This document shows, piece by piece, positions 1 to 10,139 of a stretch of 64,000 nucleotides of DNA. The stretch covers positions 1 to 64,000 of the forward strand of contig USPD01000002.1 of assembly GCA_900556585.1 (NCBI GenBank), written 5' to 3'. This stretch comes from an uncultured Eggerthella sp. GTDB lineage: Bacteria; Actinomycetota; Coriobacteriia; Coriobacteriales; Eggerthellaceae. The notes beneath the pieces were generated by a model. It did not search any database and had not been told where the DNA came from. It was given only the letters and a program-made list of their open reading frames with translations. Within the stretch, counting starts at the first letter, position 1. Every line of letters starts with the position of its first letter. The translations under genes were made by a program, and so were the position numbers.

Positions 1-271
1 GTTCCACAAATCTGCGGTTGATCTCTTCAATAATCTGATAAATTCTGGGAAGAAGTCTGGAGAACAGCTCGATTGGCCATTTTTCCAAAGCTTCTGCCAG
101 AATCGTGTGATTTGTATAGGCACATGTTCTGGATACGAGATCAGTTGCAGTATCAAAGTCAATGCCTTGCTCCATAAGAAGCGATGCCATTGCGGAAGTA
201 TAACTTGCCCGCATGCCACCACCTTCAAACATCAAAACAACGTCATCCGCATGACGATTAACCTTTTTCAT
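1..271 (-). CDS. Partial chimeric frame: patatin-like N-terminus fused to a glycogen-phosphorylase segment
   Basis: The frame opens with ATG at 271 and runs off the left edge without a stop (90 codons visible). Residues 1 to about 40 contain FEGGGMRASYTSAMA followed by a Leu-rich helix and GIDFD, which is the oxyanion-loop start of bacterial patatin-like phospholipases. The GxSxG nucleophile segment that should follow is absent. From about residue 44 the protein reads SRTCAYTNHTILAEALEKWP and then an LLPRIYQIIEEINRRF-type segment, which is the interior of glycogen/starch phosphorylase. The second part uses AGA arginine codons several times, whereas neighbours favour CGC/CGT. The join lies near 145-165. 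This may be an assembly join at a contig edge or a real recombination; as it stands the product would not be a functional member of either family. Confidence 0.7.
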   Translation of the reverse strand, partial: MKKVNRHADDVVLMFEGGGMRASYTSAMASLLMEQGIDFDTATDLVSRTCAYTNHTILAEALEKWPIELFSRLLPRIYQIIEEINRRFVE

Positions 272-341
272 ACAGACAAACCCCTCTCTTACGTACATTT
301 AAATCGCAAGAATAAGATTACCAGTTGTTATTGCTTCTTAT

Positions 342-378
342 TTTCAACAATGTGTGATCTTCTGTCTTATTGTTGAAA
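342..378. promoter_or_regulatory. Inverted repeat in the divergent promoter region before sdhC
   Basis: A perfect 10-bp inverted repeat, TTTCAACAAT at 342-351 and ATTGTTGAAA at 369-378, is separated by 17 bases. It lies between the leftward frame starting at 271 and the rightward sdhC at 500. There is no T-run directly after either arm, so an operator is more likely than a terminator. The regulator is unknown. Confidence 0.35.
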
Positions 379-499
379 GATATTTATTCTCTAAAGTCCA
401 GAAATAACAAAGAATAGGCTTCGTTATGCCCTTGAACTGGTACAATGCCTCAACAGAGGGAATTTTTTGTCGTGAGGGACGACGAACAGAGGGGATCTC

Positions 500-1126
500 A
501 TGAGCAGCAACAAGGAAGAAGGCGCTTATACGCCTTTCATGCGCAAGCTCCATTCTTTTGCAGGGGTTTTCCCATTAGGAATATTTCTTTGTTTTCATAT
601 GCTGGTAAATTATTCGGCTAACTGGGGAACAGAACCCTACAACATGATGGGCTCATTCCTGGCTCATATGCCTTATAAAATTGTGCTTGAAACGTTCATT
701 ATTTTCCTGCCTTTACTATTCCACGCAATATATGGCGTATACCTTGCTTTCACCTCAAGCGTTAGCGTAGGACAATTCACCTACTTCAGGAATTGGCGTT
801 ATGTATTCCAGCGAATTACGGGAATTATTGCTTTTCTTTTTGTTGCTTGGCATATTTATGGCACAAAACTTCAAGTTGAACTTACTGGTGTAGATCCAAG
901 CTATGCAATGGTTGCAAGTATTGTTGATAATCCTGTTGGATTGGTTCTTTTTGCCATTGGGCTTTTGTGCTGTGTGTATCACTTTATAAATGGTCTTTGG
1001 ACTTTCCTTATTACCTGGGGTATTACCATCACTCCCCGTTCACAGCAAATTTCTGAATACGTACTAATTGTTGTGCTCTTCGTTTTTGCCGCATTCAGCT
1101 TAAAAACATTGTCTGCTTTTGTGTAA
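500..1126 (+). CDS. sdhC: Succinate dehydrogenase/fumarate reductase cytochrome b subunit (type B)
   Basis: This 208-residue membrane anchor carries the hemes and the quinone site of succinate:quinone oxidoreductase. About five hydrophobic segments are visible. The histidines sit in the positions expected of the diheme type-B family (Bacillus SdhC, Wolinella FrdC): LHSFAG and FLCFHML near the N-terminus, LPLLFHAIYG, FVAWHIYG, and YHFINGLWTFLITWG followed by PRSQQ. The ATG at 500 has AGAGGGG just upstream. It is first in a C-A-B operon with the flavoprotein and iron-sulfur genes, the usual type-B order. Sequence alone does not say whether the enzyme runs as succinate oxidase or fumarate reductase; in an anaerobe with menaquinone, fumarate reduction is plausible. 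Confidence 0.93.
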   Translation: MSSNKEEGAYTPFMRKLHSFAGVFPLGIFLCFHMLVNYSANWGTEPYNMMGSFLAHMPYKIVLETFIIFLPLLFHAIYGVYLAFTSSVSVGQFTYFRNWRYVFQRITGIIAFLFVAWHIYGTKLQVELTGVDPSYAMVASIVDNPVGLVLFAIGLLCCVYHFINGLWTFLITWGITITPRSQQISEYVLIVVLFVFAAFSLKTLSAFV

Positions 1127-1235
1127 TTTGCGGATTACTTCTATACGTATTCATTGCCTGCCTAAACCCGTAAAACAAAACATTACAGATAAAGGCAAGG
1201 CATAGCAAAACTTACAAACGCTGAGAGGGATTCAT

Positions 1236-2990
1236 ATGGCTAAGGGAACAATAGCAGTTATTGGGGGCGGACTTGCAGGCCTGATGGCTGCCTTAAAAAT
1301 TGTTGATGCGGGTTTATCGGTTGATCTTTTTTCTTTAGTGCCGGTAAAACGCTCCCATTCTGCCTGCGCTCAAGGCGGGATTAACGCCGCTCTTGATACA
1401 AAAGGCGAAGGCGATTCGATTGACGAACACTTTGATGACACCATTTATGGCGGAGATTTCTTAGCGAACCAACATCAAGTACGCGGAATGATAGAAGCTG
1501 CCCCACGCATTGTTCATATGTTTGACCGTATGGGAGTAATGTTTAACCGCACTCCTGAAGGTCTTCTTGATTTACGCCGTTTCGGCGGCACCCAAAAACG
1601 TCGTACTGCCTTTGCTGGCGCAACCACCGGACAGCAGCTTTTATACGCCCTGGATGAGCAGGTACGCGCCAAAGAAGTTGAAGGCAGCATCCGAGTATTT
1701 GAAGGCTGGGAATTCGTTTCAGCAGTTTTATATAACGGTGTATGCCATGGTATTACTGCTCAAAATTTAGCTTCGATGGAAATAAAAGCCTTTCCTGCAG
1801 ATGCCGTGATTATTGCAACGGGCGGGTGTGGCGCTGTTTTTGGAAAATCAACCAATTCAACCATTAATACGGGCTATGCAGCCGCCCGCGTATACAAGCA
1901 GGGCGCTTTATATGCAAACGGTGAATTTGTACAAATCCACCCCACCGCTATTCCTGGCGAAGACAAAAACAGATTAATCAGTGAATCTGCCCGTGGAGAA
2001 GGCGGACGTGTTTGGACCTACAAAAACGGCAAGCCCTGGTACTTCTTAGAAGAAAAATATCCTGCCTATGGCAACTTAGTTCCTCGCGATATTGCTGCAC
2101 GCGAAATATTCGACGTATGTATAAACCAGCACCTTGGCATTGATGGTAAAAATGTTGTGTATCTGGATGTGTCTCATATCAAGCCAGAAATATTGGATGT
2201 AAAGCTTGGTGGCATTCTAGATATTTACGAAAAGTTCGTGGGCGATGACCCCCGAAAAGTTCCTATGCGCGTAGCGCCTAGTGTTCATTATTCCATGGGC
2301 GGCCTTTGGGTAGATATTGAACAGCACACCTCAATTCCTGGATTGTTTGCTGCAGGAGAATGCGACTTTTCTCAGCATGGCGCAAACCGCCTTGGAGCAA
2401 ATTCGCTTCTTTCAGCAGTATATGCAGGATCAGTTGCAGGGCCTTCTGCTGCAAACTACGTAAAGGGCCTTTCAGAAACTACCGTTGTTCCAGAACAGGT
2501 ATTCAATGATGCAGTTGCACAGGATGCCGAAGAATATAACCGCATACTTCACCTTAACGGCACAGAAAATGCTTACACACTCCATGAGGAAATGGGCGCT
2601 CTTATGACAAAAAATGTCACCGTCGTACGTGATAACAAAGACCTGGCCTACACCCTTAATCAGCTAGAAGAAATATCTGAACGTTATAAAAACATTGGCA
2701 TCCAAGACACTTCTTCCTGGGGTAATACTTCAGCACCTTTCATTCGCCAGCTTGGCGGCATGATCGATCTAGCGAAGATCATTACAAAAGGTGCTCTAAA
2801 CAGAAATGAAAGCCGCGGATCACATTTCAAACCAGAATTTCCCGACCGCAATGACGCCGATTGGCTAAAAACCACGTTAGCTTCGTATAACCCCAAAACC
2901 AATAGCCCTGATTTGAGCTACAAAGACGTTGATATTTCGCTTATTAAGCCACGTAAGCGCGATTATACCCATGCAAAGAAGGAGGCATAA
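1236..2990 (+). CDS. sdhA: Succinate dehydrogenase/fumarate reductase flavoprotein subunit
   Basis: This 584-residue catalytic subunit interconverts succinate and fumarate. An N-terminal Rossmann motif GGGLAGLMAA binds FAD. SHSACAQGGINAA includes His41, the expected site of covalent FAD attachment. HPTAIPG and ISESARGEGG form the active-site region with the catalytic arginine. HYSMGGLWVD and ANRLGANSLLSAVYAG are standard late motifs of the family. Length is normal. The ATG at 1236 is preceded by GAGAGGGA at 1223-1230. The stop at 2988-2990 abuts the sdhB start at 2991, so the two are likely translationally coupled. Confidence 0.95.
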   Translation: MAKGTIAVIGGGLAGLMAALKIVDAGLSVDLFSLVPVKRSHSACAQGGINAALDTKGEGDSIDEHFDDTIYGGDFLANQHQVRGMIEAAPRIVHMFDRMGVMFNRTPEGLLDLRRFGGTQKRRTAFAGATTGQQLLYALDEQVRAKEVEGSIRVFEGWEFVSAVLYNGVCHGITAQNLASMEIKAFPADAVIIATGGCGAVFGKSTNSTINTGYAAARVYKQGALYANGEFVQIHPTAIPGEDKNRLISESARGEGGRVWTYKNGKPWYFLEEKYPAYGNLVPRDIAAREIFDVCINQHLGIDGKNVVYLDVSHIKPEILDVKLGGILDIYEKFVGDDPRKVPMRVAPSVHYSMGGLWVDIEQHTSIPGLFAAGECDFSQHGANRLGANSLLSAVYAGSVAGPSAANYVKGLSETTVVPEQVFNDAVAQDAEEYNRILHLNGTENAYTLHEEMGALMTKNVTVVRDNKDLAYTLNQLEEISERYKNIGIQDTSSWGNTSAPFIRQLGGMIDLAKIITKGALNRNESRGSHFKPEFPDRNDADWLKTTLASYNPKTNSPDLSYKDVDISLIKPRKRDYTHAKKEA

Positions 2991-3842
2991 ATGTCCACGC
3001 ACAACGCCTCGGGACATAACGCCCCAGAACAAACTACTTCAGTGCAAACAAATGAGCAAAACGCTTCAACGCAGCTTGAACAATCAAGAAGTAAAACAAT
3101 ATGCCTTAAAATCAAACGACAGGCAGGCCCTGACGCCAAGGCGTATTACGAGGAATTTGCGATTCCCTACCGCCCTCGTATGAATGTTGTTTCGTGCTTA
3201 ATGGAAATACGGAAAAATCCCGTTACTGCGCAAGGCAAGAAAACAACCCCTGTTGTTTGGGAAAGCGTTTGTCTAGAAGAAGTATGTGGCGCGTGCTCCA
3301 TGATTATCAACGGCATTCCTAGACAAGCATGTTCTGCCTTGATAGATAATCTTAAGCAGCCGATCACCTTAGAACCGCTTTCAAAGTTTCCTTTAGTACG
3401 TGACCTAAAAGTTGACCGGTCAAAGCTATTTGACGCTTTAAAGCGTGTTCATGCTTGGATTGATATTGATGGCGTGTTTGATTTAGGACCAGGCCCCCGT
3501 ATGCCCAAGCGGCGCCGTAGATGGGCATATGAACTTTCGAAGTGCATGACCTGCGGATGCTGTTATGAAGCATGTCCGAACTGCAATACACGCAATGATT
3601 TCATGGGTCCCCATGCTATTTCCCAGGTGCGTTTATTCAACGCGCATCCAACTGGCGCCATGAATAAAGAAGTTCGTCTTTCTGCCATCATGAAAAAGGA
3701 TGGCATAACTTCTTGCGGCAATGCTCAAAACTGCGTACGGGTATGTCCGAAAGATATTCCTTTAACCACATCTATTGCACACATGAACCGCGAAACCTTC
3801 AAGCAAAGCTTGAAAAATGCCTTTGGCGGCTTTTCGGATTAA
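2991..3842 (+). CDS. sdhB: Succinate dehydrogenase/fumarate reductase iron-sulfur subunit
   Basis: This 283-residue protein passes electrons between the flavoprotein and the cytochrome. An N-terminal 2Fe-2S domain has CLEEVCGACSM with a later cysteine in RQACSAL. The C-terminal ferredoxin-like domain has CMTCGCCYEACPNC and CGNAQNCVRVCP for the other clusters. The first 45 residues are Gln/Thr/Ser rich and not conserved in the family, making the protein slightly longer than usual. It starts immediately after the sdhA stop, with AAGGAGG inside the end of sdhA as its ribosome site, and a strong terminator follows. Confidence 0.94.
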   Translation: MSTHNASGHNAPEQTTSVQTNEQNASTQLEQSRSKTICLKIKRQAGPDAKAYYEEFAIPYRPRMNVVSCLMEIRKNPVTAQGKKTTPVVWESVCLEEVCGACSMIINGIPRQACSALIDNLKQPITLEPLSKFPLVRDLKVDRSKLFDALKRVHAWIDIDGVFDLGPGPRMPKRRRRWAYELSKCMTCGCCYEACPNCNTRNDFMGPHAISQVRLFNAHPTGAMNKEVRLSAIMKKDGITSCGNAQNCVRVCPKDIPLTTSIAHMNRETFKQSLKNAFGGFSD

Positions 3843-3850
3843 TGAATACA

Positions 3851-3890
3851 AATGCCTCCTTACTAGATAATCTAGAAAGGAGGCATTTTT
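3851..3890 (+). terminator. Rho-independent terminator after sdhCAB
   Basis: AATGCCTCCTT (3851-3861) pairs with AAGGAGGCATT (3877-3887). The interior CTAGA/TCTAG extends the hairpin, and a T-run follows. It ends the sdh operon. Confidence 0.9.
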
Positions 3891-3957
3891 CTTGGTTATT
3901 GCGTCAAATCATAAACGCTTATTTCTTAACGTTTATTTCTAAGCCGCTTCGAATCTA

Positions 3958-5439
3958 CTAACCTAGCAGATCAATAACTACTTCTTTTGCACAAGCAAGA
4001 CCATCAGCCAAAGAATTAACAACAAGCGTCGATCCATTGCGTGCATCTCCCGCTGCATAAATTGGAGCTTTTCCGAGTTCGCTTGCCGCAGCAGAAGTTC
4101 TTACAACCTTATGCGTTCCTTCAACCATGATAGGACGAACGCGAGCGCCCTCACACGTTTCAGCACCGAGAGCGTCATAGATTGCTCGCTCTGGACCATT
4201 AAAGCCACAAGCAAGAATAACAAGTTGAGCAGAAACCGTGTATTCGGTATCCATCATGCGGCGCGAAGTGCCTTCGCTCCAGTCAAGTGTTACAATGCGC
4301 AACCCTGAAACCTTGCCATCTTCCTTGAGCACTTCAACCGTATCAGCAGCCCATGAGCGAGGATCGCCACCAAACGTTTCGATTGCTTCACGAATACCGT
4401 AATCGGTCTTCTTAACGTTTGGCCATTCAGGCCATTGATTGGAAGGCAAGCGAGTCTCTGGTGGTGCAGGATTATATTCCAACTGCTTAATGCTTTTAGC
4501 ACCTTGACGAAGAGCAGTAGCGACACAGTCTGTTCCTGTATCGCCGCCACCAATTACCACAACATCTAAACCTTCAGCGGAAATTGTAGTTTTGCGCTGC
4601 TCTAATTGAGAGCGCGTTTGCTCGGTCAGATAATCAACCGCATACACTACACCTTGCGCATCTGCTCCAGGAGCAGCTAAGCCACGCGCATCAGTCGCAC
4701 CAGCAGCAACAATTACAGCATCAAAATCATTGGTAAGACGCTGCACAACGTCCTTATCGGTAGCATCAGTATTCAGCTCAAACGTAATACCAGATGCTTT
4801 TAATTGCTCAATACGTCGCGTTACTACGTCTTTGGGAAGCTTCATGGAAGGAATGCCATACATGAGCAAACCACCTGGAGCATCGTGACGCTCAAATACC
4901 GTTACCTGAATGCCCTGCTGCACAAGCTGCCAAGCAGCGCCCAAGCCACAAGGGCCTGAACCCACAATAGCAACATGTGGTGCATCAGCGTTTGGTACTG
5001 TTAGTGGTTCAGGACCACCTGCTGCCCACTGGTGATCAGAAATAGCACGTTCATTGTCGCGAATCGTAGTTGCCTCATCAACATAGGCAAGGTTACAAGC
5101 AGCCTCACACAAGGCAGGACAAATACGTCCCGTAAATTCCGGGAAAGGATTAGTAAGTGTCATGCGCTTTGCTGCTTCATCCCACAATCCGCGATAGACC
5201 AAATCGTTCCATTCTGGAATTAAGTTATGGAGCGGACAGCCCGAAACACGAGCCTTACCAAATGTTTTTCCAAACTGGCAAAACGCTACGCCACACATCA
5301 TGCAACGACTTGCCTGAGTACGTTGATCTTCTTCTGAAAGAGGTACCACATACTCATGGAAATCGGACAGTGCCTCATGAGCTGGACGCTCGCCATGCTG
5401 AACACGGCCATGTTCAAGATATGCTCCTGCTTTTCCCAT
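3958..5439 (-). CDS. gltD: Glutamate synthase, small (NADPH) subunit
   Basis: This 493-residue subunit passes electrons from NADPH to the large subunit for glutamate formation. The N-terminal cysteines CMMCGVAFC, CPLHN and CPALCEAACN are the low-potential 4Fe-4S ligands. GSGPCGLGAAW is the FAD-binding motif and VIGGGDTGTDC is the NADPH-binding motif. AAGDARNGSTLV near the C-terminus closes the FAD site. It starts two bases after the gltB stop, with AGGGGA within the end of gltB, so expression is coupled. Length is normal for bacterial GltD. Confidence 0.95.
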   Translation of the reverse strand: MGKAGAYLEHGRVQHGERPAHEALSDFHEYVVPLSEEDQRTQASRCMMCGVAFCQFGKTFGKARVSGCPLHNLIPEWNDLVYRGLWDEAAKRMTLTNPFPEFTGRICPALCEAACNLAYVDEATTIRDNERAISDHQWAAGGPEPLTVPNADAPHVAIVGSGPCGLGAAWQLVQQGIQVTVFERHDAPGGLLMYGIPSMKLPKDVVTRRIEQLKASGITFELNTDATDKDVVQRLTNDFDAVIVAAGATDARGLAAPGADAQGVVYAVDYLTEQTRSQLEQRKTTISAEGLDVVVIGGGDTGTDCVATALRQGAKSIKQLEYNPAPPETRLPSNQWPEWPNVKKTDYGIREAIETFGGDPRSWAADTVEVLKEDGKVSGLRIVTLDWSEGTSRRMMDTEYTVSAQLVILACGFNGPERAIYDALGAETCEGARVRPIMVEGTHKVVRTSAAASELGKAPIYAAGDARNGSTLVVNSLADGLACAKEVVIDLLG

Positions 5440-5441
5440 GA

Positions 5442-8400
5442 CTAGTTCCCCTTTCCTACTGCTTCAAATGCTTCTTCAAGTGCTTCTTCATGGGTTTTAC
5501 CCTGAGCCTTAGCAGCAGCAACAATATTCAAAACGCGCTCATAATCAACCGGAATTACTTTCTTAAAGAACTTCGAAACGGTATCGAAGCGATACAGCAT
5601 CTTAATGCCACGGGGGCTTGAAGTGTATTTCACGTGCTCTTCAATGAGATCACGAATTTGAGCAAGCTCTTCGGCACTTGGCTCGATTATTTTCACCATG
5701 TCTTTATTACAACGGCTGTCAAGCGTGTTGTATTCGTCATAGACATAAGCAACACCACCGCTCATGCCTGCAGCAAAGTTCAGCCCAACTTCACCCAAGA
5801 TCAGAGCAGTACCACCAGTCATATATTCGCAACCGTGGTTACCAACACCTTCAACAACAATAGTGGCACCAGAATTACGTACGCCAAAGCGTTGACCAGC
5901 TAAACCATTGATAAAGCCGCGACCGCTTGTTGCACCATAGAACGCAACATTACCTACGATGATATTTTCGTCATAACTAAAGGTTGCAGCCTTAGAAGGA
6001 TGAACCGAAACAATACCGCCCGAAAGACCCTTACCAAAATAGTCGTTTGCTTCGCCAATAACGTTGAGCGTTACACCACTTGGCAAGAATGCACCAAAGC
6101 TTTGACCTGCAGATCCTTCGCAATCAACCACGATTGATCCATCTGGCAACCCTTCAGGATGAGCCTTGGTTACCTCCGCGCCCAAAATAGTTCCAACACA
6201 GCGATTTACGTTGGCAATATCAGCACGGAAATGAACAGGGGTCATATGCATGCGTGCCTGTTCCGACATGGGAACAAACAACGTTGCATCAAGCGATTTA
6301 TCAAGTTCGACGTCATATTTCATTTCTGGGAGGAAATGCTTACCTGCTGCACCTGGAATATGAGCACCAAATTCGCACTTTCCGGAAGCAAGAACAGGAG
6401 AAAGATCGATAAGATTTGCCTTCCAGTTCCCTTCAATTTGAACCTGACGTAAGCATTCAGGATGACCAACCATTTCGTCTACCGTGCGGAAACCAAGCGA
6501 TGCCATAACTTCACGCAGCTGCTCTGCAACAAAAAGCATGAAGTTCACAACGTATTCTGGCTTGCCATGGAAATGATTGCGCAAACGGCAGTTTTGAGTA
6601 GCAATACCAGCAGGACAGGTATCTTGCTGGCAGTCACGCTGCATCAAGCATCCCATTGCAATAAGAGGCATAGTTGCAAAACCAAATTCTTCTGCACCGA
6701 GCAAACATGCTACTGCAACATCAGTGCCGTCCATCAGTTTGCCATCAGCCTCAAGAACAACACGAGAACGCAAGCCATTCTGGAGCAACGTTTGCTGTGT
6801 TTCAGCCAATCCTAATTCAAGAGGCAAACCAGCATGCCAAATAGAATCACGAGGAGCAGCACCAGAACCGCCATTGTGACCAGAAATCAAAATCTTGTCT
6901 GCAGCGCCCTTCGCAACACCTGTTGCAATGGTGCCTACGCCTGCTTCAGATACCAACTTCACTGAAACACGAGCATTGCTGTTGGCGTTCTTGAGGTCAA
7001 AAATAAGCTCTGCTAAATCCTCAATAGAATAAATGTCATGATGTGGTGGAGGCGAAATAAGTCCAATACCTGGGGTTGAACGGCGCGCCTGAGCAATCCA
7101 TGGATATACCTTCTTGCCAGGCAAATGGCCACCCTCACCAGGCTTTGCGCCCTGCGCCATCTTGATTTGAATTTCAAAAGCAGAGGCAAGATATCTGCTC
7201 GTTACACCAAAACGACCCGATGCAACCTGTTTAATAGCAGAATTGACAGAGTCGCCATTTGGCAACGGCGTCTCACGACGAGGATCTTCGCCACCTTCAC
7301 CCGAGTTTGAACGACCGCCTAAACGGTTCATTGCAATAGCCATGCACTTATGAGCTTCTTCAGAAATTGAGCCATAGCTCATTGCACCCGTGTTAAAGCG
7401 CTTAGCAATTTCAGATGCTGGTTCCACTTCATCAAGAGGTACTGGCGTACGATCGGTTACGAACTCCAGCAAATCACGCAAACGAATAGCACGATTCTTC
7501 TGATGAATGTGCGCGCTGTATTCCTTAAAGGTTTCGTAGTCACCCTTTTGACAAGCATGCTGCAGCAAATAGATAGTCTCAGGATCAATAAGGTGCTCTT
7601 CGCCGCCCTGTGGACGCCACTTAGTAAGACCAAGCGTTGGCAGCTGATCAGGAGATGGTGACTTCAGCAGAGCAAGAGCATCATCATAACGTTGATTTTC
7701 TTCACACTGAACTTCAGCAACTCCCAAGCCACCAATACGAGATACCGTTCCTGCAAAGTAGGTATCAATAAACTCCTGCGTAAAGCCAACTGCTTCGAAA
7801 ATTTGAGCAGAATGATAGCTTTGAACCGTAGAAATACCCATCTTGGACATAATAGCCAAGACACCAGCAACAACCGCTTTATTGTAGTTGGCAATGCCTT
7901 CTTCGGCCGATACGGAAAGTTCGCCCGTTTCAGCTAAATGAGCGATGCATTCATGAGCCATATAAGGATAAATAGCCGAAGCTGAATAACCAATAAGCGC
8001 AGCATAGTCATGCGCAGACAAAGCGTCGCCTGTCTCAATCACAATATCCGCGAACGTACGAGCGCCAACACGAATAAGGTGATTGTGGACGGCCGATACT
8101 GCCAGCAAAGAAGGAATAGGAACTTCGCCATCAGCAGCACGATCAGAAAGAACTACGATGCTTACACCTTGAGAAATAGCTTTCTCAACCGACTGGGCAA
8201 GATTCGTAAGTGCTTGCTCTAGTGCGCCCTCACCTGCTGCACGATCATATACCGCAGAAAAACGCTGCGCCTTAAATCCTACGCGATCAATGCTGCAAAT
8301 ACGTTCGAATTGATCCCTAGTCAGCAAAGGCTGCTCCAAGCGAATAAGCTGGCATGCCTTGCGGGAATCCTCAAGCAGGTTAGCGTGATTACCTAGGTAC

Positions 8401-10139
8401 AACACCGTTGAGGTAACAAGCGTTTCACGCAATGCATCAATAGGAGGATTAGTGACCTGTGCAAAGAGCTGATAGAAATAATCGAAGAATGAACGATCCT
8501 TCTTCGACAAGCATGCAAGGGATGCATCAATGCCCATAGAAGCTAGAGGAACGCTTCCCTTTTCAGCCATGGAGCGAATAACTTCATCCACATCGTCCCA
8601 GTGATAGCCCAACTTTGCCATACGAATGGTAAGCGGAACATCTTTGTCACGTGCTGGTTCGCTAGATTCAGGTTCCTCCAAATCATCAAGCTCGATTTTG
8701 CCTTCCTGTACCCAATCGGTATAGGGCTTTTCATTTGCATAGCGAGTGCGAATTTCTTCATTCCAATACACGCGATCCGCCCTGGTATCAACTTCAACCA
8801 TTTCGCCAGGACCTAAGCAACCCGCAATAAGAATGTTGGCAGGGTCCACTTCGATGGTGCCCACTTCACTGGAAAGAATGAAGCGATCATCACGTGTAAC
8901 GTAATAACGAGCTGGACGCAAACCATTGCGGTCAAGTGCAGCACCAAACGTTGTGCCATCAGTATAGGCAATGGCTGCAGGACCATCCCAAGGCTCCATA
9001 AGCATTGACTGATATTCGTCATACGCGCGACGTCTTGCTGGAATTGCGTCATTTTTATCCCAAGGCTCCGGCAGTAACATTGATACAGCGCGGGTCATAT
9101 CGCGACCGTTCATAACCAGAAACTCTAAAACATTATCCAGAATGGCAGAGTCAGAGCCTTCTTTATTAATGATTGGAAGTACTTCTTGTAAGTCATTTCC
9201 TAACACTGGCGAATACATATTAGGTTCGCGAGCACGAATCCAATTAACATTACCTTTCAAGGTATTAATTTCGCCATTATGAATAATGTAACGATTTGGA
9301 TGTGCGCGCTCCCATGAAGGAGTAGTGTTGGTGGAATAACGGGAGTGAACAAGCGCAATTGCAGTTTTAACAGCTGCATCAGACAGATCCAAATAGAACC
9401 TGCGCATTTGCGTAGCTACCAACATGCCCTTATATACAATAGTTCGCGCAGAGAACGAACAAACGTAGAATATTTTATCCTTCAAGGCAAATTCAGCATC
9501 TGCCGCCTTTTCAATACGACGACGGCAAACATATAAACAACGCTCAAAAGCAACACCGCGCTCAACAGATTCTGGACGACCTACAAATGCCTGCAAAATA
9601 GTAGGCATGCACGCACGCGCAGTAGAACCTAAATCATGCGGATCAATAGGAACTTCACGCCAGAATAAAAGCTTTAATCCAGACTGCGCACAGCCTTCTT
9701 CGAAAATACGCTTTGCCACCTGCACGCCCGCATCATCTTGCGGGAAGAACAGCATAGCAACACCGTAGTCACCTTCATCAGGCAATATATGACCATATTT
9801 TTGGGCTTCTTTGCGGAAAAAATGATGAGGCACTTGGAACAGAATACCGGCACCGTCACCTGTATTATGCTCAAGACCCTTACCGCCACGATGTTCCAAA
9901 TTGACTAATACTGACAAAGCATCATCAACCATTTGGTGCGTGCGCTTGCCCTTTAAATGAGCAAGTGCACCAATACCGCAGGCATCATGCTCAAATTCTG
10001 AACGATACAATCCTTTTTGATAATTCTCGTTCTGTGCGTTGAGTCTTTGCTCACCTTCTTGCGCACAAAGTCCATTGAAACAAGCAGTTTGCTCATTATG
10101 TACATCTCGAACTTGTGCGGAAGCTTCTCGTACTTCCAT
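5442..10139 (-). CDS. gltB: Glutamate synthase, large subunit
   Basis: This 1565-residue enzyme makes glutamate from glutamine and 2-oxoglutarate. HDACGIGALAHLKGK has the expected N-terminal nucleophile Cys54 of the class-II amidotransferase domain, implying a 53-residue propeptide. The central and FMN-binding barrel domains follow, with EEAHKCMAIAMNRLGGRSNSGEGG and GGSGAAP. CLMQRDCQQDTCPAG holds the 3Fe-4S cysteines, and the C-terminal domain is the Gly-rich beta helix. I chose the ATG at 10139 because GGAGAGG lies at 10146-10152 on this strand; a TTG at 10226 would also keep the frame but has no ribosome site. It is followed directly by gltD. Confidence 0.95.
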   Translation of the reverse strand: MEVREASAQVRDVHNEQTACFNGLCAQEGEQRLNAQNENYQKGLYRSEFEHDACGIGALAHLKGKRTHQMVDDALSVLVNLEHRGGKGLEHNTGDGAGILFQVPHHFFRKEAQKYGHILPDEGDYGVAMLFFPQDDAGVQVAKRIFEEGCAQSGLKLLFWREVPIDPHDLGSTARACMPTILQAFVGRPESVERGVAFERCLYVCRRRIEKAADAEFALKDKIFYVCSFSARTIVYKGMLVATQMRRFYLDLSDAAVKTAIALVHSRYSTNTTPSWERAHPNRYIIHNGEINTLKGNVNWIRAREPNMYSPVLGNDLQEVLPIINKEGSDSAILDNVLEFLVMNGRDMTRAVSMLLPEPWDKNDAIPARRRAYDEYQSMLMEPWDGPAAIAYTDGTTFGAALDRNGLRPARYYVTRDDRFILSSEVGTIEVDPANILIAGCLGPGEMVEVDTRADRVYWNEEIRTRYANEKPYTDWVQEGKIELDDLEEPESSEPARDKDVPLTIRMAKLGYHWDDVDEVIRSMAEKGSVPLASMGIDASLACLSKKDRSFFDYFYQLFAQVTNPPIDALRETLVTSTVLYLGNHANLLEDSRKACQLIRLEQPLLTRDQFERICSIDRVGFKAQRFSAVYDRAAGEGALEQALTNLAQSVEKAISQGVSIVVLSDRAADGEVPIPSLLAVSAVHNHLIRVGARTFADIVIETGDALSAHDYAALIGYSASAIYPYMAHECIAHLAETGELSVSAEEGIANYNKAVVAGVLAIMSKMGISTVQSYHSAQIFEAVGFTQEFIDTYFAGTVSRIGGLGVAEVQCEENQRYDDALALLKSPSPDQLPTLGLTKWRPQGGEEHLIDPETIYLLQHACQKGDYETFKEYSAHIHQKNRAIRLRDLLEFVTDRTPVPLDEVEPASEIAKRFNTGAMSYGSISEEAHKCMAIAMNRLGGRSNSGEGGEDPRRETPLPNGDSVNSAIKQVASGRFGVTSRYLASAFEIQIKMAQGAKPGEGGHLPGKKVYPWIAQARRSTPGIGLISPPPHHDIYSIEDLAELIFDLKNANSNARVSVKLVSEAGVGTIATGVAKGAADKILISGHNGGSGAAPRDSIWHAGLPLELGLAETQQTLLQNGLRSRVVLEADGKLMDGTDVAVACLLGAEEFGFATMPLIAMGCLMQRDCQQDTCPAGIATQNCRLRNHFHGKPEYVVNFMLFVAEQLREVMASLGFRTVDEMVGHPECLRQVQIEGNWKANLIDLSPVLASGKCEFGAHIPGAAGKHFLPEMKYDVELDKSLDATLFVPMSEQARMHMTPVHFRADIANVNRCVGTILGAEVTKAHPEGLPDGSIVVDCEGSAGQSFGAFLPSGVTLNVIGEANDYFGKGLSGGIVSVHPSKAATFSYDENIIVGNVAFYGATSGRGFINGLAGQRFGVRNSGATIVVEGVGNHGCEYMTGGTALILGEVGLNFAAGMSGGVAYVYDEYNTLDSRCNKDMVKIIEPSAEELAQIRDLIEEHVKYTSSPRGIKMLYRFDTVSKFFKKVIPVDYERVLNIVAAAKAQGKTHEEALEEAFEAVGKGN

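Noticed and set aside
107..376. Plus-strand 89-codon frame at the left edge
   Set aside because: It is antisense to the patatin/phosphorylase frame, runs into the sdh promoter region and has no ribosome site.
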